Shown: positions 24,766 to 33,422, numbered from the stretch's first letter. The stretch is DNA of 34,709 nucleotides from Chloroflexota bacterium (GCA_002719775.1 PBEP01000011.1:22672-57380); one strand, 5' to 3'. Notes: generated from the letters alone by a model not told the origin. Translations and numbers: made by a program.

Positions 24766-26331
24766 TTATCGCTGGCGATTCTGAATTGCTCCCATAACCA
24801 CAAGCCCTAATGAAACAACACCGATGATCGCCATAATAGCAAGCCCTAAACCTGGTGCTCCCTCGAAAGGTAGTCTGAATCGCTCAAATGGAGTCGGTGT
24901 TGGTGTTGCAGGTTGCACAACAGGAACAGGAGTTGGGCTAGGAGTCGGCACTGAATAAACGTTTGCAATTGGAGTAGGAGTTGGTAACGAAACTTCCTTA
25001 CTTTCTTCAGGCAAAGGAGAGTTTACTTGTACGGAGGGAACCGGGGTAGGCACTTGGTCCAATCTGGGGGTGGGAGTGAATATTACAGTTGGGGTTGGCA
25101 GTGGTGCTGGTGGAGTTGGTTCAGGTATCAGTGCTGAATTTCCACTAATTTCAAAGCGATAGACTCCTCCTGCAGAGCTAAGTACGTAGATTTCACCCAA
25201 TTCATCCATTCCAAATGAAGGAATCAGGAAGTCCGAATCAACTAATAAGTACGGATCTGAAGTAATTCCATTTTTGTGCCTAATTGCCCAAACACGCCCA
25301 GAGCAATAATCTGCAAAAACGTAGTGCCCGCTGAGTGATGGGAGTCGACCGCCTCTATAAACATGCCCTCCCGTAATTGAACAATTCCCATCTGAGTGTT
25401 TGTATTCAAAAACTGGGAGTTCGAATTGGCTCAGGTCACAGTCGCTAGTTTGAAAGCATTCACTTCCTTCGGATAAATTCCAACCATAATTTAAACTAGG
25501 CTGAATGATATTGATCTCTTCTCGTGAATTTTCACCAACATCCCCTAACCAAAGCTCACTAGTAACATCATCAAAAGACATTCTCCATGGGTTGCGAAGG
25601 CCATAAGCCCAAATTTCTGGACGCTCGCTCGATTGTCCGGGTCTTGGAACTGTTGTTTTATTGAAGAAGGGATTATCTTGAGGCACTCTGTAAGGTTCTG
25701 CTTCCGTAGAAGCAGAAACGTCGATTCTTATAACTGAACCTAGCAGAGTTGAAGTATTCTGGGCATGTCCTTTCGGGTCTGAGAACAACCCTCCGTCACC
25801 CAAGCCTAGGTATAGGAATCCATCAGGGCCAAAAACCATTCCGCCTCCGTTGTGATTAGCAAATGGTTGGTCAAAGCGTGCAAGAAGCAAACCTGATGCA
25901 GTGTCTGCAATATTCGGATCAGTGCTTACCGAATACCGCATAAGCGCAGTGCTATCTACTCCATATTCAGTGTGATAAACGTAAAAGTAGCCGTTTGACG
26001 CGTAATTTGGGTCGAAAGCTAATCCTAGAAGTCCCTGCTCATTCCCTATTGAATTTATTTTTTCTCTGATATCTAAGAAAACGTGACTATCAGAAATAAG
26101 CTCAAAGTTCTGAAAAACCCTTACCATACCGTCTTGTTCAGCGACGAATATCCTATTTGTTCCGTCACCTGAATTGGTCAAGAGAATCGGGTTGATAAAT
26201 CTTAATTGATCAAAAAATCGCTTGAGTGAAATTTCAGGTGCGTTGTTTTCTGCGTGCAAAGTTACTTGAGGCAGGGTAGCCATTGCCCAGAGGGAAATAA
26301 CTAATAGTAGTAAAACTTTAATATGAATCAC
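24766..26331 (-). CDS. PQQ-type sugar/sorbosone dehydrogenase with C-terminal membrane anchor
   Basis: A 521-residue extracytoplasmic six-bladed propeller of the glucose/sorbosone dehydrogenase (GSDH, YliI/HHIP-like) family. Layout: signal peptide (hydrophobic run in the first 26 residues), propeller from about 35 to 380 (TNRIFVAEQDGMVRVF, ANHNGGGMVFGPDGFLYLGLGDGG, EIWAYGLRNPWRMSFD, LWLGDVGENSREEIN, CSITGGHVYRG), then a Pro-Thr repeat stalk with PTPTP units, and a final membrane helix with the basic end QNRQR. The start chosen is GTG 26331, which overlaps the stop of the UxaA-type gene as GTGA, so translation is coupled. A TTG seven codons earlier is possible but would precede the signal peptide awkwardly. 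Confidence 0.88.
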   Translation of the reverse strand: MIHIKVLLLLVISLWAMATLPQVTLHAENNAPEISLKRFFDQLRFINPILLTNSGDGTNRIFVAEQDGMVRVFQNFELISDSHVFLDIREKINSIGNEQGLLGLAFDPNYASNGYFYVYHTEYGVDSTALMRYSVSTDPNIADTASGLLLARFDQPFANHNGGGMVFGPDGFLYLGLGDGGLFSDPKGHAQNTSTLLGSVIRIDVSASTEAEPYRVPQDNPFFNKTTVPRPGQSSERPEIWAYGLRNPWRMSFDDVTSELWLGDVGENSREEINIIQPSLNYGWNLSEGSECFQTSDCDLSQFELPVFEYKHSDGNCSITGGHVYRGGRLPSLSGHYVFADYCSGRVWAIRHKNGITSDPYLLVDSDFLIPSFGMDELGEIYVLSSAGGVYRFEISGNSALIPEPTPPAPLPTPTVIFTPTPRLDQVPTPVPSVQVNSPLPEESKEVSLPTPTPIANVYSVPTPSPTPVPVVQPATPTPTPFERFRLPFEGAPGLGLAIMAIIGVVSLGLVVMGAIQNRQR

Positions 26332-27851
26332 ATCACAGCGCCAAGTTGCCAAGGAGTAAACTCTTCATCCCCAAATCCTAATTCCTCACTTTTAGTAGCT
26401 TTACCAGATGCAGTTGATAGGATCAAATTAAATAATCGTTCGCCTGCATCTTCGATACTTTCGCCTTCTAATATCGTTCCCAAATTAATGTCCATATCAT
26501 CTTTCATTGATTCGTACATTTTTGAATTGGTGGCAAGTTTCAAACTGGGGACTGGTTTACATCCAAAGACAGAACCTCTACCTGTAGTAAAGCAAACTAT
26601 ATTCGCACCTCCAGCAACCATTCCAGTGACTGATACTGGATCGTAACCTGGGGTATTCATGAAATTGAAACCGCTCTTCTTAACTGGCTCTGCATAATCA
26701 AGTACATCTACAAGGTTAGATGTACCACCTTTGGCAACGGCACCTAGAGACTTTTCATAAATTGTGGTCAATCCGCCATCTTTATTACCCGGAGAGGGAT
26801 TATTATCCATTTCCCCACCGTTCCTGCTAGTGTAATCCTCCCACCAGTGAACGAAATCTAGTAACTTTTTACCAACATTCATATCAGCAGCTCTTCTTGT
26901 CAAAAGGTGCTCTGCACCATAAATCTCAGGAGTTTCACCAAGAATACTAGTTCCTCCATTTTGAATCAGTAGATCTGACGCTTTACCTAGGGCTGGGTTG
27001 GCCGAGATCCCAGAGTAGGCATCTGATCCTCCGCACTCCAATCCCAGAATCAGATGGCTCGCAGGTACCGGTACTCTCTTTGTATCATTAGCAATTTCTA
27101 ACATTTCAAAAATTTGAGACTCTCCTGCCTTGATTGTGGCAGAAGTACCTCCTGATTCTTGTATAGTCAGAGCTCTGACAGTTTCGCTTAAAGTTAAACT
27201 AGTGCCTTCGAGTAAGTAGTCAATTTGGTTAGTTTCACAACCCAGACCCACAATTAAAACGCCTGCGAAGTTAGGGTGAACTGCATAGCCAGCGATCGTA
27301 TTTTGGAGAAGTTCTAACCCTTTTCCTTTAGCATTCATTCCGCATCCATAGGCATGAGTAAGCGCAACGACTCCATCAACATTAGGAAATTGCTCTGGGA
27401 TTCTGCGGAATAGATCAGCTATGTATTTTGCAACCGTTGCTGAGCAGTTAACTGTAGTCAAAACTCCAATATAGTTCCTTGTAGCAATTCTTCCGTCTGG
27501 CCTTATTATTCCATCAAAGGTTGCTATGTCTTTTATAGGTATTAGCTGTGTTGGCTTTAAGTCTTGAGAAATAGCATGGTCTCTTTTGAACCCCTCAACG
27601 TAAACATTATGAGTATGCACGTGAGACCCTGGAGTGATATCTGAATTAGCAAAACCGATAATTTGGTTATATTTTATTATGGGTTGGTCTTTGGGGATAA
27701 AGGAAAGAGCGATTTTATGACCAGCTGGAATTTCATTCAGTGCAGTCAAGCTTTGAGGAGTTAAAATTGCACCAGAACTTATTTCTGACGAGGCAACAGC
27801 AACATTATCGTTGTTGTTTAACTTTATCAGCCTAGCTCGAGTGGTAGTCAT
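26328..27851 (-). CDS. UxaA/GarD family dehydratase (altronate hydrolase)
   Basis: A 507-residue enzyme that removes water from a sugar acid such as D-altronate or D-galactarate, forming a 2-keto-3-deoxy acid. The N-terminal SAF domain (about 1-90) ends with the metal-site pattern SHVHTHN (His77, 79, 81). The catalytic part has GRIATRNYIGVLTTVNCSATV, THAYGCGMNAKG, LGLECGGSDAYSGISANPALG and FTTGRGSVFGCKPVPSLKLATN, all characteristic of the family and carrying conserved Cys residues. Full-length, single-chain architecture as in E. coli UxaA. The four-base overlap with the downstream sugar dehydrogenase suggests a two-step sugar oxidation and dehydration unit. AGGA lies upstream of the ATG. Confidence 0.92.
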   Translation of the reverse strand: MTTTRARLIKLNNNDNVAVASSEISSGAILTPQSLTALNEIPAGHKIALSFIPKDQPIIKYNQIIGFANSDITPGSHVHTHNVYVEGFKRDHAISQDLKPTQLIPIKDIATFDGIIRPDGRIATRNYIGVLTTVNCSATVAKYIADLFRRIPEQFPNVDGVVALTHAYGCGMNAKGKGLELLQNTIAGYAVHPNFAGVLIVGLGCETNQIDYLLEGTSLTLSETVRALTIQESGGTSATIKAGESQIFEMLEIANDTKRVPVPASHLILGLECGGSDAYSGISANPALGKASDLLIQNGGTSILGETPEIYGAEHLLTRRAADMNVGKKLLDFVHWWEDYTSRNGGEMDNNPSPGNKDGGLTTIYEKSLGAVAKGGTSNLVDVLDYAEPVKKSGFNFMNTPGYDPVSVTGMVAGGANIVCFTTGRGSVFGCKPVPSLKLATNSKMYESMKDDMDINLGTILEGESIEDAGERLFNLILSTASGKATKSEELGFGDEEFTPWQLGAVM

Positions 27852-27917
27852 TTTCTGTAGTCCTTTAGAGCTAGCTATACACTCTCATTTAAATTAATTA
27901 AAGCCCGAATATTTGCC

Positions 27918-29381
27918 TTAATCGTTTTTCCTGCGGAACCTCTTTAAGAATCCTGGTAGTTCTATCTGGGGCTCTTGGTTATTTTCCATTTCCTCTTCCG
28001 GAGACAAACTATCTTCCAGTAAATCCTCAAATGTAGGACCAAAATTATCTTCTGTCGGCAGTCCTGTCGCTATTATGGTCACCCTCACTTCTTCTTCTAA
28101 CCTAGGGTCCGTAACCATACCAAAAATGATATTGGCTTCGGGGTCAACCGCACGCCCAATAAACTCAGCTGCTTGATTGACCTCCTGCAACGTCAGGTCA
28201 GGTCCCCCAGTCACATTTAGTAAGACTCGAGTTGCACCTTCGAGAGGAGCATCCAGCAAAGGACTTGCTACAGCATTCCTTGCTGCAGTAATTGCCCTGT
28301 CTTCTCCTCTGCCATTTCCTATAGCTATCCAAGCAGGGCCAGCCTCTGCCATAACGGTCTTAACATCTGCGAAGTCCAAGTTGATTTCACCAGGAACTGT
28401 TACCAGCTCTGCTATTGACTGAACGCCTTGGCGCAAAACATCATCTGCTATACGAAATGCATTTGCCGTAGTCATAGTTTCGTCTGAAAGAGCTATCAAG
28501 CGGTCGTTAGGTATTAAAATCAGTGTGTCCACTCGATTTTCCATAAGTAACGCCCCTGTCTCAGCCTGAGCTTGTCGCCTTCTACCTTCAAAGCTAAAAG
28601 GCTTAGTCACGACAGCAATTGTCAGTGCACCTGTTTCTTTAGCTATTGATGCCACCACTGGCGCTGCACCTGTTCCTGTACCGCCACCCATTCCAGCGGC
28701 TACAAAAACCATGTCAGTGCCATTTATAAGGTCATATAATTCTTCCCTAGATTCTTCAGCAGCTTCTCTTCCCAGCTCAGGATCACCTCCAACTCCTAGC
28801 CCTCTCGTAAGTTGATCTCCTATCCTGACTTTATGCGGAACGTCAATGCTCAAGAGGTGCTGTGCGTCGGTATTAACAGCCACGTAATCCACGCCAGGGA
28901 TTGCCTGTGAGTACATCCTAGCAACCACATTGGATCCTCCACCGCCAACACCAATTACTTTTACTGAAGCAACTCCTAGCGGAGGAGCTTGATCCGCGTT
29001 GTATTTGATTTCTTGATTTTTAGGGTCTGGATTAGTCAATTTTGAATCCTCCGAAGAAGAGCTTTCTATGTTCACTGTAGCTAAATTCTCTCTGCCCTCC
29101 AAGATGCGCATTAAACGTACCCAAGTATTGGACGCCACTTCAGAAGGCTTTAACAACCCTTGCTCTAAAGCTGCAAGGGTTTCACTTGGGATATCAAGCT
29201 CTTCAGATAATTCTTCTAAAGTGTACCCTCGTTCTAAGCGTTTTTCTCGCGTATTATTGCCAATTTTTATTAGCTCGATAGAAGGCTTAGATTTTAAACC
29301 TGCCCATCGGTTAAGAATTTCAGAAGAAAAGCGAATCCAGGAACCTCTAGACATTGTGATGCCATCATTAGAGCTATTCAT
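27918..29381 (-). CDS. FtsZ, copy 2, with N-terminal XRE/RodZ-like HTH domain
   Basis: A 487-residue fusion. Residues about 38-97 form a Cro/XRE-type helix-turn-helix ([20 protein letters not shown], then [18 protein letters not shown]). An acidic, Ser-rich linker runs to about 135. The FtsZ core starts at [17 protein letters not shown] (140). The tubulin loop GGGTGTG is at 232-238 and the T7 loop NLDFAD at 334-339, so GTP binding and hydrolysis residues are intact. A second linker rich in Glu leads to the canonical C-terminal peptide [10 protein letters not shown] with a basic tail RRKND. The ATG lies 8 bases inside the end of the sigma-like gene, with GAGGAA upstream. I know of no described HTH-FtsZ fusion. 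The HTH could bind DNA or, as in RodZ, a protein partner. Confidence 0.93.
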   Translation of the reverse strand: MNSSNDGITMSRGSWIRFSSEILNRWAGLKSKPSIELIKIGNNTREKRLERGYTLEELSEELDIPSETLAALEQGLLKPSEVASNTWVRLMRILEGRENLATVNIESSSSEDSKLTNPDPKNQEIKYNADQAPPLGVASVKVIGVGGGGSNVVARMYSQAIPGVDYVAVNTDAQHLLSIDVPHKVRIGDQLTRGLGVGGDPELGREAAEESREELYDLINGTDMVFVAAGMGGGTGTGAAPVVASIAKETGALTIAVVTKPFSFEGRRRQAQAETGALLMENRVDTLILIPNDRLIALSDETMTTANAFRIADDVLRQGVQSIAELVTVPGEINLDFADVKTVMAEAGPAWIAIGNGRGEDRAITAARNAVASPLLDAPLEGATRVLLNVTGGPDLTLQEVNQAAEFIGRAVDPEANIIFGMVTDPRLEEEVRVTIIATGLPTEDNFGPTFEDLLEDSLSPEEEMENNQEPQIELPGFLKRFRRKND

Positions 29382-30045
29382 TTGTTTCCTCTTCCCAAAA
29401 TCTTTGCATAATCGACATGACCTCTTCTCGATTGTATCCGGTTTGCTCTAAGAACATCTGAAAACGTGATTTAGCCCTTTCGATTTTGGATACAAGAGTA
29501 CGGTGGTTAGGCACATCAAGCATGTACTCTAGTTCAGAGTCTGAGTGGCCTTTCTCAAACTTTAACCTCAAAGCATATGCGTCCCTTTGAAATTCTGTTT
29601 CGAAAATCTGCCATGGACCTTCCTTGTTTTTGAATAGGTTCTTTGCAGTAGGCTTAACTTTTTTTATCTCGGGTTCACCATAGCTTGGTTGGTTTTGCAA
29701 TCCAGTGCCAAAGCTCTTTGTTAAAGTCCAATACTCACGAAATCTTGACTCTAAGGCTGCTACAAACCACTCGGCTGCTGAGCCGGTTATTCTTGTTGAA
29801 CTATTAGCAGATAGAAGATCCACTAGAGCGTCTTGAGCCACGTCATTTCGTGCATGTTCTGGTATTTGGGACAAGCCCCATTTAGATGGGTTGTCATAAA
29901 TTCTCGTGGCCAATTCAGAAAATAAAGCCTGTGCATCTAACAAGGTTCTTTCGTTAGTGCTAGGGTCAATGGGCCTGTCAGCTAAAAGCACATTAAGCCG
30001 TTTCAGGATTTCTTCGTCCGAATAATAACTCGGACTTGTAGTCAT
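29374..30045 (-). CDS. Sigma-factor-like protein (ECF-like), upstream of HTH-FtsZ
   Basis: A 223-residue protein whose pattern resembles a small sigma factor. A region-2-like segment at about 60-110 reads RNDVAQDALVDLLSA then AAEWFVAALESRFREYW. A basic linker follows (110-140). A region-4-like helix-turn-helix at about 150-201 reads ALRLKFEKGHSDSELEYMLD and IERAKSRFQMFL, which parallels the GlSyeEIAelLgvp...VksRLhRARkrL pattern of ECF factors. The N-terminal 55 residues are of unknown type. Similarity is by eye only, and a non-sigma HTH regulator is possible. AAAGG precedes the ATG. The 8-base overlap with the HTH-FtsZ gene indicates one operon and coupled translation. Confidence 0.6.
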   Translation of the reverse strand: MTTSPSYYSDEEILKRLNVLLADRPIDPSTNERTLLDAQALFSELATRIYDNPSKWGLSQIPEHARNDVAQDALVDLLSANSSTRITGSAAEWFVAALESRFREYWTLTKSFGTGLQNQPSYGEPEIKKVKPTAKNLFKNKEGPWQIFETEFQRDAYALRLKFEKGHSDSELEYMLDVPNHRTLVSKIERAKSRFQMFLEQTGYNREEVMSIMQRFWEEETNE

Positions 30046-30095
30046 AATAATTACCTTTCACAATCAGGAATACAAATTAACTCTAATTCCAGCTG

Positions 30096-30101
30096 ATCAT
30101 A
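30096..30101 (-). promoter_or_regulatory. Extended -10 of the sigma-like/HTH-ftsZ operon
   Basis: On the minus strand TGG-TATGAT forms an extended -10, 50 bases before the ATG at 30045. TTGGCT lies 19 bases upstream, too far for a standard -35. Confidence 0.35.
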
Positions 30102-30253
30102 CCAGAAACCAGCTATATACAGCCAACTGAGATCGCTAGAAGTATCCCATCTTTATAAATATTATCAGGTTAGTGTTAAACTAATTTGATAAGCTAGCAC
30201 AAGTATATGGAATTCGTTGGTAGTCAGTGCTAGCATCTCTTTGTGGTATTTAT

Positions 30254-31807
30254 ATGGCTCTAGATAAAAAAACTCTCTCATCACTAGAAGTACTTCAGCA
30301 GAAAAAATCAGAAGCTAGTGGCGATAATCGCGCCGAACAACAACATTCAAGAGGTAAGTTAACAGCTCGAGAGCGAATTAATTTGCTTTTAGACCCTGGC
30401 ACTTTTCAGGAAGTTGGTTCCTTTGTAACTCATAGGGGTGTTGGAGTAGATTCTGATCAACAAAAGCACCCTGGTGACGCTGTTATCACTGGCTCTGGCC
30501 GTGTTAATGGTCGTTTAATTTATCTATTTGCCCAAGATTTTACTGTTTTCGGGGGTTCAGTTTCAGAAGTTGTAGCAGAAAAAATTTGCAAGGTTATGGA
30601 TACTGCTATCAAGAATGGGGCTCCAATGATAGGTCTCGCCGACTCAGGCGGGGCTAGAATCCAAGAAGGCGTGATCAGCCTTGCTGGATATGGCGAAATC
30701 TTTAGGCGTAATACCATGGCATCCGGAGTCATACCTCAAATTTCTGCAATACTAGGACCCTCAGCAGGTGGAGCAGTTTATTCACCTGCAATAACTGATT
30801 TCACTTTGATGGTTAGAGGCATTTCCCAAATGTTCATAACTGGACCTGAGGTTGTTAAGTCTGTTACGGGTGAAGACATCACACAGGAGGAATTGGGAGG
30901 AGCAGATGCTCACGCTTCTTTATCGGGGGTTGCACATTTTGTTTCGGACTCAGAGGAAGAGTGTTTTTCCACTATTCGAGATTTACTAGGGTTCCTGCCC
31001 CAAAATAATCTAGATGATCCACCAATGGGACCTCAAGATGACGACCCTGAAAGAATTGATGAATCTTTAAGAGAATCTGTTCCACAAGATCCGTCTCGAC
31101 CTTACGACATGATGGACATCATAGAAACCATAGTTGACGATGCGAATTTTCTACCTATCCATCAAGCCTATGCCCCAAATATGATCGTAGGTTTTGGGCA
31201 CATGGACGGACGAAGTGTTGGTATCATTGCTCAACAGCCTTCTTATTTAGCTGGTGTAATTGACATCAATGCGTCAATTAAAGGTGCTCGTTTTGTTAGA
31301 TTTTGTGATGCTTTCAATATTCCTATTATCACTTTTGTTGATGTGCCTGGGTATATGCCTGGTAAGGATCAAGAGCATCAAGGGATCATAAGGGAAGGAG
31401 CAAAGCTGCTGTATGCATTTGCTGAAGCGACAGTCCCCAAAATAACTGTGGTTACTAGGAAGGCGTATGGTGGTGCTTATATTGTGATGGGCTCCAAACA
31501 CTTGGGCAGTGACATGAATTTCGCTTGGCCTTCTGCTGAGATTGCAGTCATGGGGCCAGATGCAGCGGTTAACGTGATACATAAACGCAAACTCTCTGAA
31601 TCATCTGATGCTGATGCTGAAAGGGCGAGTCTCATTGCTGGCTATCGAGAATCCTTTGCAAATCCGTACCTTGCGGCAGAAAGGGGATATATTGACGATG
31701 TCATAGATCCCGCTACAACCAGACCTGTATTAATTAAAGCACTGGAATCTCTTCAGAACAAAAGGGATTCTATTCCGCCTAAAAAGCATGGAAATATTCC
31801 GCTATAA
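30254..31807 (+). CDS. Acyl-CoA carboxylase, carboxyltransferase subunit (PccB-like)
   Basis: The biotin-dependent carboxyltransferase subunit that moves CO2 from carboxybiotin to acetyl-, propionyl- or methylcrotonyl-CoA. 517 residues from ATG 30254 (MALDKKTLSSLE); a GTG nine codons upstream is less typical. Crotonase-like N- and C-domains are seen: RGKLTARERINLLLDPGTF, LADSGGARIQEGV, ILGPSAGGAVYSPAITDF (oxyanion site), then FVDVPGYMPGKDQEHQGIIR and TRKAYGGAYIVMGSKHLG. Length and motifs fit propionyl-CoA carboxylase beta chains. No biotin carboxylase or carrier gene is adjacent, so its partner must be encoded elsewhere. It ends with a 6-base overlap into the convergent GNAT gene. Confidence 0.94.
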   Translation: MALDKKTLSSLEVLQQKKSEASGDNRAEQQHSRGKLTARERINLLLDPGTFQEVGSFVTHRGVGVDSDQQKHPGDAVITGSGRVNGRLIYLFAQDFTVFGGSVSEVVAEKICKVMDTAIKNGAPMIGLADSGGARIQEGVISLAGYGEIFRRNTMASGVIPQISAILGPSAGGAVYSPAITDFTLMVRGISQMFITGPEVVKSVTGEDITQEELGGADAHASLSGVAHFVSDSEEECFSTIRDLLGFLPQNNLDDPPMGPQDDDPERIDESLRESVPQDPSRPYDMMDIIETIVDDANFLPIHQAYAPNMIVGFGHMDGRSVGIIAQQPSYLAGVIDINASIKGARFVRFCDAFNIPIITFVDVPGYMPGKDQEHQGIIREGAKLLYAFAEATVPKITVVTRKAYGGAYIVMGSKHLGSDMNFAWPSAEIAVMGPDAAVNVIHKRKLSESSDADAERASLIAGYRESFANPYLAAERGYIDDVIDPATTRPVLIKALESLQNKRDSIPPKKHGNIPL

Positions 31808-32239
31808 GACTTCATTTTTTTGGCCAGGGATTTCCTCCCATATTGTTTTTAAAGTCTCTCTTTCATTTTCTTCATCCACACTCCCTAGGCTCCAAACCTT
31901 AAAGCCACAAGCCCGGAAGAAATAGGCTGAGTCCCAGCTTATTTCAGCTTCGAATCTGACAATTCCATGCAATGATGCTACTCCTTTGATTAATTTAGAC
32001 CCTATACCTCTTCTACGCCATTGATGCTCTACTGCAATGTGAAGAATTCTAGCTTCGCCTTTACCGAGATCTTCTATTCCAATGGCTCCCAAAATGCAAT
32101 TACCTTTTTTAATTTTATAAAGGTGCTTTGTTTGGTTAGTTTCATATTGCTCTATAGTTTTTTGGTTGCCATCGCCTCCATTAGCCACATGCAAAAGGTA
32201 TTGCACATCAGAGCCTTGAGCTTTACTTAAGTCAAACAA
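31802..32239 (-). CDS. GNAT-family N-acetyltransferase
   Basis: A 145-residue acetyl-CoA-dependent transferase. Motif A is ILHIAVEHQWRRRGIGSKLI (residues about 69-88), with the pyrophosphate-binding Q/RxxGxG consensus present as RRRGIG. Later DSAYFFRACGFKVWS is the typical motif B pattern. The start is TTG 32239 with GAGGAA upstream. The acceptor is unknown. The layout resembles ArsN2-like and other small GNATs. Confidence 0.82.
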   Translation of the reverse strand: MFDLSKAQGSDVQYLLHVANGGDGNQKTIEQYETNQTKHLYKIKKGNCILGAIGIEDLGKGEARILHIAVEHQWRRRGIGSKLIKGVASLHGIVRFEAEISWDSAYFFRACGFKVWSLGSVDEENERETLKTIWEEIPGQKNEVL

Positions 32240-32286
32240 TGGTATTCCTCTAGTGTTTACTGGCTATGAAGTCCATCAACGTAGAT

Positions 32287-33039
32287 TTATTTTCCTGTTA
32301 ATTCAGATGTGAATTTTCTCAAAAGGTCTTTGAAAATTTCAGGGTTTGCGTTGGTGATTTGGCTTTGTCCATTTGGATAAATCGCCAGTTGAGCTCCGGG
32401 TATGCTTTTAAGCAGCTCAATTGAATGGTCCAAAGGATGGACAGGGTCGGGAACGTTATCTCCCCTGATAATTAAAACTGGAACAGTGCAATTTTTTGCT
32501 TCCCCACGCAAATTATAAAATTCTTGAAGCGATGGTTCGTTACGAATGTTAAAGAAATTTTGCAAAACAACAGCCCAATTCTCCCCGTGCTGGCGCAAAG
32601 CCGTATCCTTCCTTTCCTGAGGCATGCTTTCAGGTGTAAATCCACGGTTGAGCTGTGCATTGCCTGCAGGGTCATTTGCAACTATAGCCGCATCAAGAAT
32701 GCACCCAAGAGTTCGATTAGGGTTATCTAGCCCAAACCTTAATGCAACTCTGGATCCTAGGCTAACGCCATGAATCACAGCCTTATCTATGCCTAATTCA
32801 TCCAATAAAGACAAAAGGTCGTCCACCCAAGCTGATGCAGGTATTTCAGCAACATGCTCACTACGGCCCATCGCTCTAAAATCAGGTACGATTACGCGAA
32901 ATCCTTCTTTACTAAGCTCAGTCGCTATCGCTAAAAACCCCGCACCACTCCCCGCTGCTCCATGCAGCATTACAACAGGAATTCCATCACCTAGGTCTTC
33001 ATAATAATGACTATGTCCGTTAATTTCTGATACTGGCAT
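32287..33039 (-). CDS. Alpha/beta hydrolase lacking the catalytic histidine
   Basis: A 250-residue alpha/beta-fold protein. The oxyanion HG (residues 26-27, VVMLHGAAGSG), DFRAMGRSE, nucleophile elbow GVSLGS (Ser93) and an acidic residue around 194-198 (RGDNVPDP) are present. At the position of the catalytic His, in the usual NxGHxxxxxxP pattern, the sequence reads YPNGQSQITNANPEIF. Gln225 replaces His, with codon CAA. It may be a pseudoenzyme, may use an altered mechanism, or this may be a base error. The ATG has GAGGTG upstream. It follows the divergent small gene at 33112 and precedes the GNAT gene on the same strand. Confidence 0.85.
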   Translation of the reverse strand: MPVSEINGHSHYYEDLGDGIPVVMLHGAAGSGAGFLAIATELSKEGFRVIVPDFRAMGRSEHVAEIPASAWVDDLLSLLDELGIDKAVIHGVSLGSRVALRFGLDNPNRTLGCILDAAIVANDPAGNAQLNRGFTPESMPQERKDTALRQHGENWAVVLQNFFNIRNEPSLQEFYNLRGEAKNCTVPVLIIRGDNVPDPVHPLDHSIELLKSIPGAQLAIYPNGQSQITNANPEIFKDLLRKFTSELTGK

Positions 33040-33111
33040 GACAACACCTCATTTTTTGAGTTCTATCAGAGTAACATAGTAGCCAGTAATGTTTCATTAA
33101 GGGGAATGAGT

Positions 33112-33291
33112 ATGCTATTTCGTGTTGGGCATGATGTGCGATACGAAATTATCGTAGATGCACCAAATGCTAAAGAGGCTGAAAAAATTGCTGAGGATTT
33201 TCCGTATGAGGAATGGGTTTTTAGGTATACATCAAACGAAGATGTGGTCGCCATGGAGGAAGACCCTCGCAATCCGAATCCATCATCATAA
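33112..33291 (+). CDS. Small acidic protein, 59 residues
   Basis: The sequence starts MLFRVGHDVRYEIIVDAP, continues NAKEAEKIAEDFPYEEWVF and ends in an acidic, Pro-rich tail. No family is recognised. The pattern of a strand followed by an Ala/Glu-rich helix resembles small ferredoxin-like or DpnD-type domains. ATG 33112 is preferred over 33106, because AAGGGG (33099-33104) leaves a 7-base spacer. A longer minus-strand frame across the same bases looks like a shadow. Confidence 0.65.
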   Translation: MLFRVGHDVRYEIIVDAPNAKEAEKIAEDFPYEEWVFRYTSNEDVVAMEEDPRNPNPSS

Positions 33292-33308
33292 TTCCAAGAC
33301 TTAAATTG

Positions 33309-33420
33309 GGCTCGCAAAATAGCCATAAAACAGGCCTGGCGTATAGCAGCTGTTGCGAGCCGTCCGAACCCGGCAATATAATCAATCCTTAGGTTACTCA
33401 GTACCCAATAACAGGCAGCA
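33309..33420 (+). ncRNA. Structured RNA region between the small gene and mdh
   Basis: GGCTCGCAA (33309-33317) pairs with TTGCGAGCC (33353-33361), enclosing 35 bases that include AGCC, CAGGCCTGGC and CAGCTG. A further 60 bases lead into a terminator hairpin. It could be the 3' UTR of the 59-residue gene, an independent small RNA, or a leader for mdh. No known riboswitch motif is recognised. Confidence 0.4.
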
Positions 33421-33422
33421 TT

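Noticed and set aside
33309-33420. Small SRP RNA or a fluoride/guanidine riboswitch
   Set aside because: The GGAAGGAAGCA core of SRP RNA and the known riboswitch core motifs are not present on either strand.
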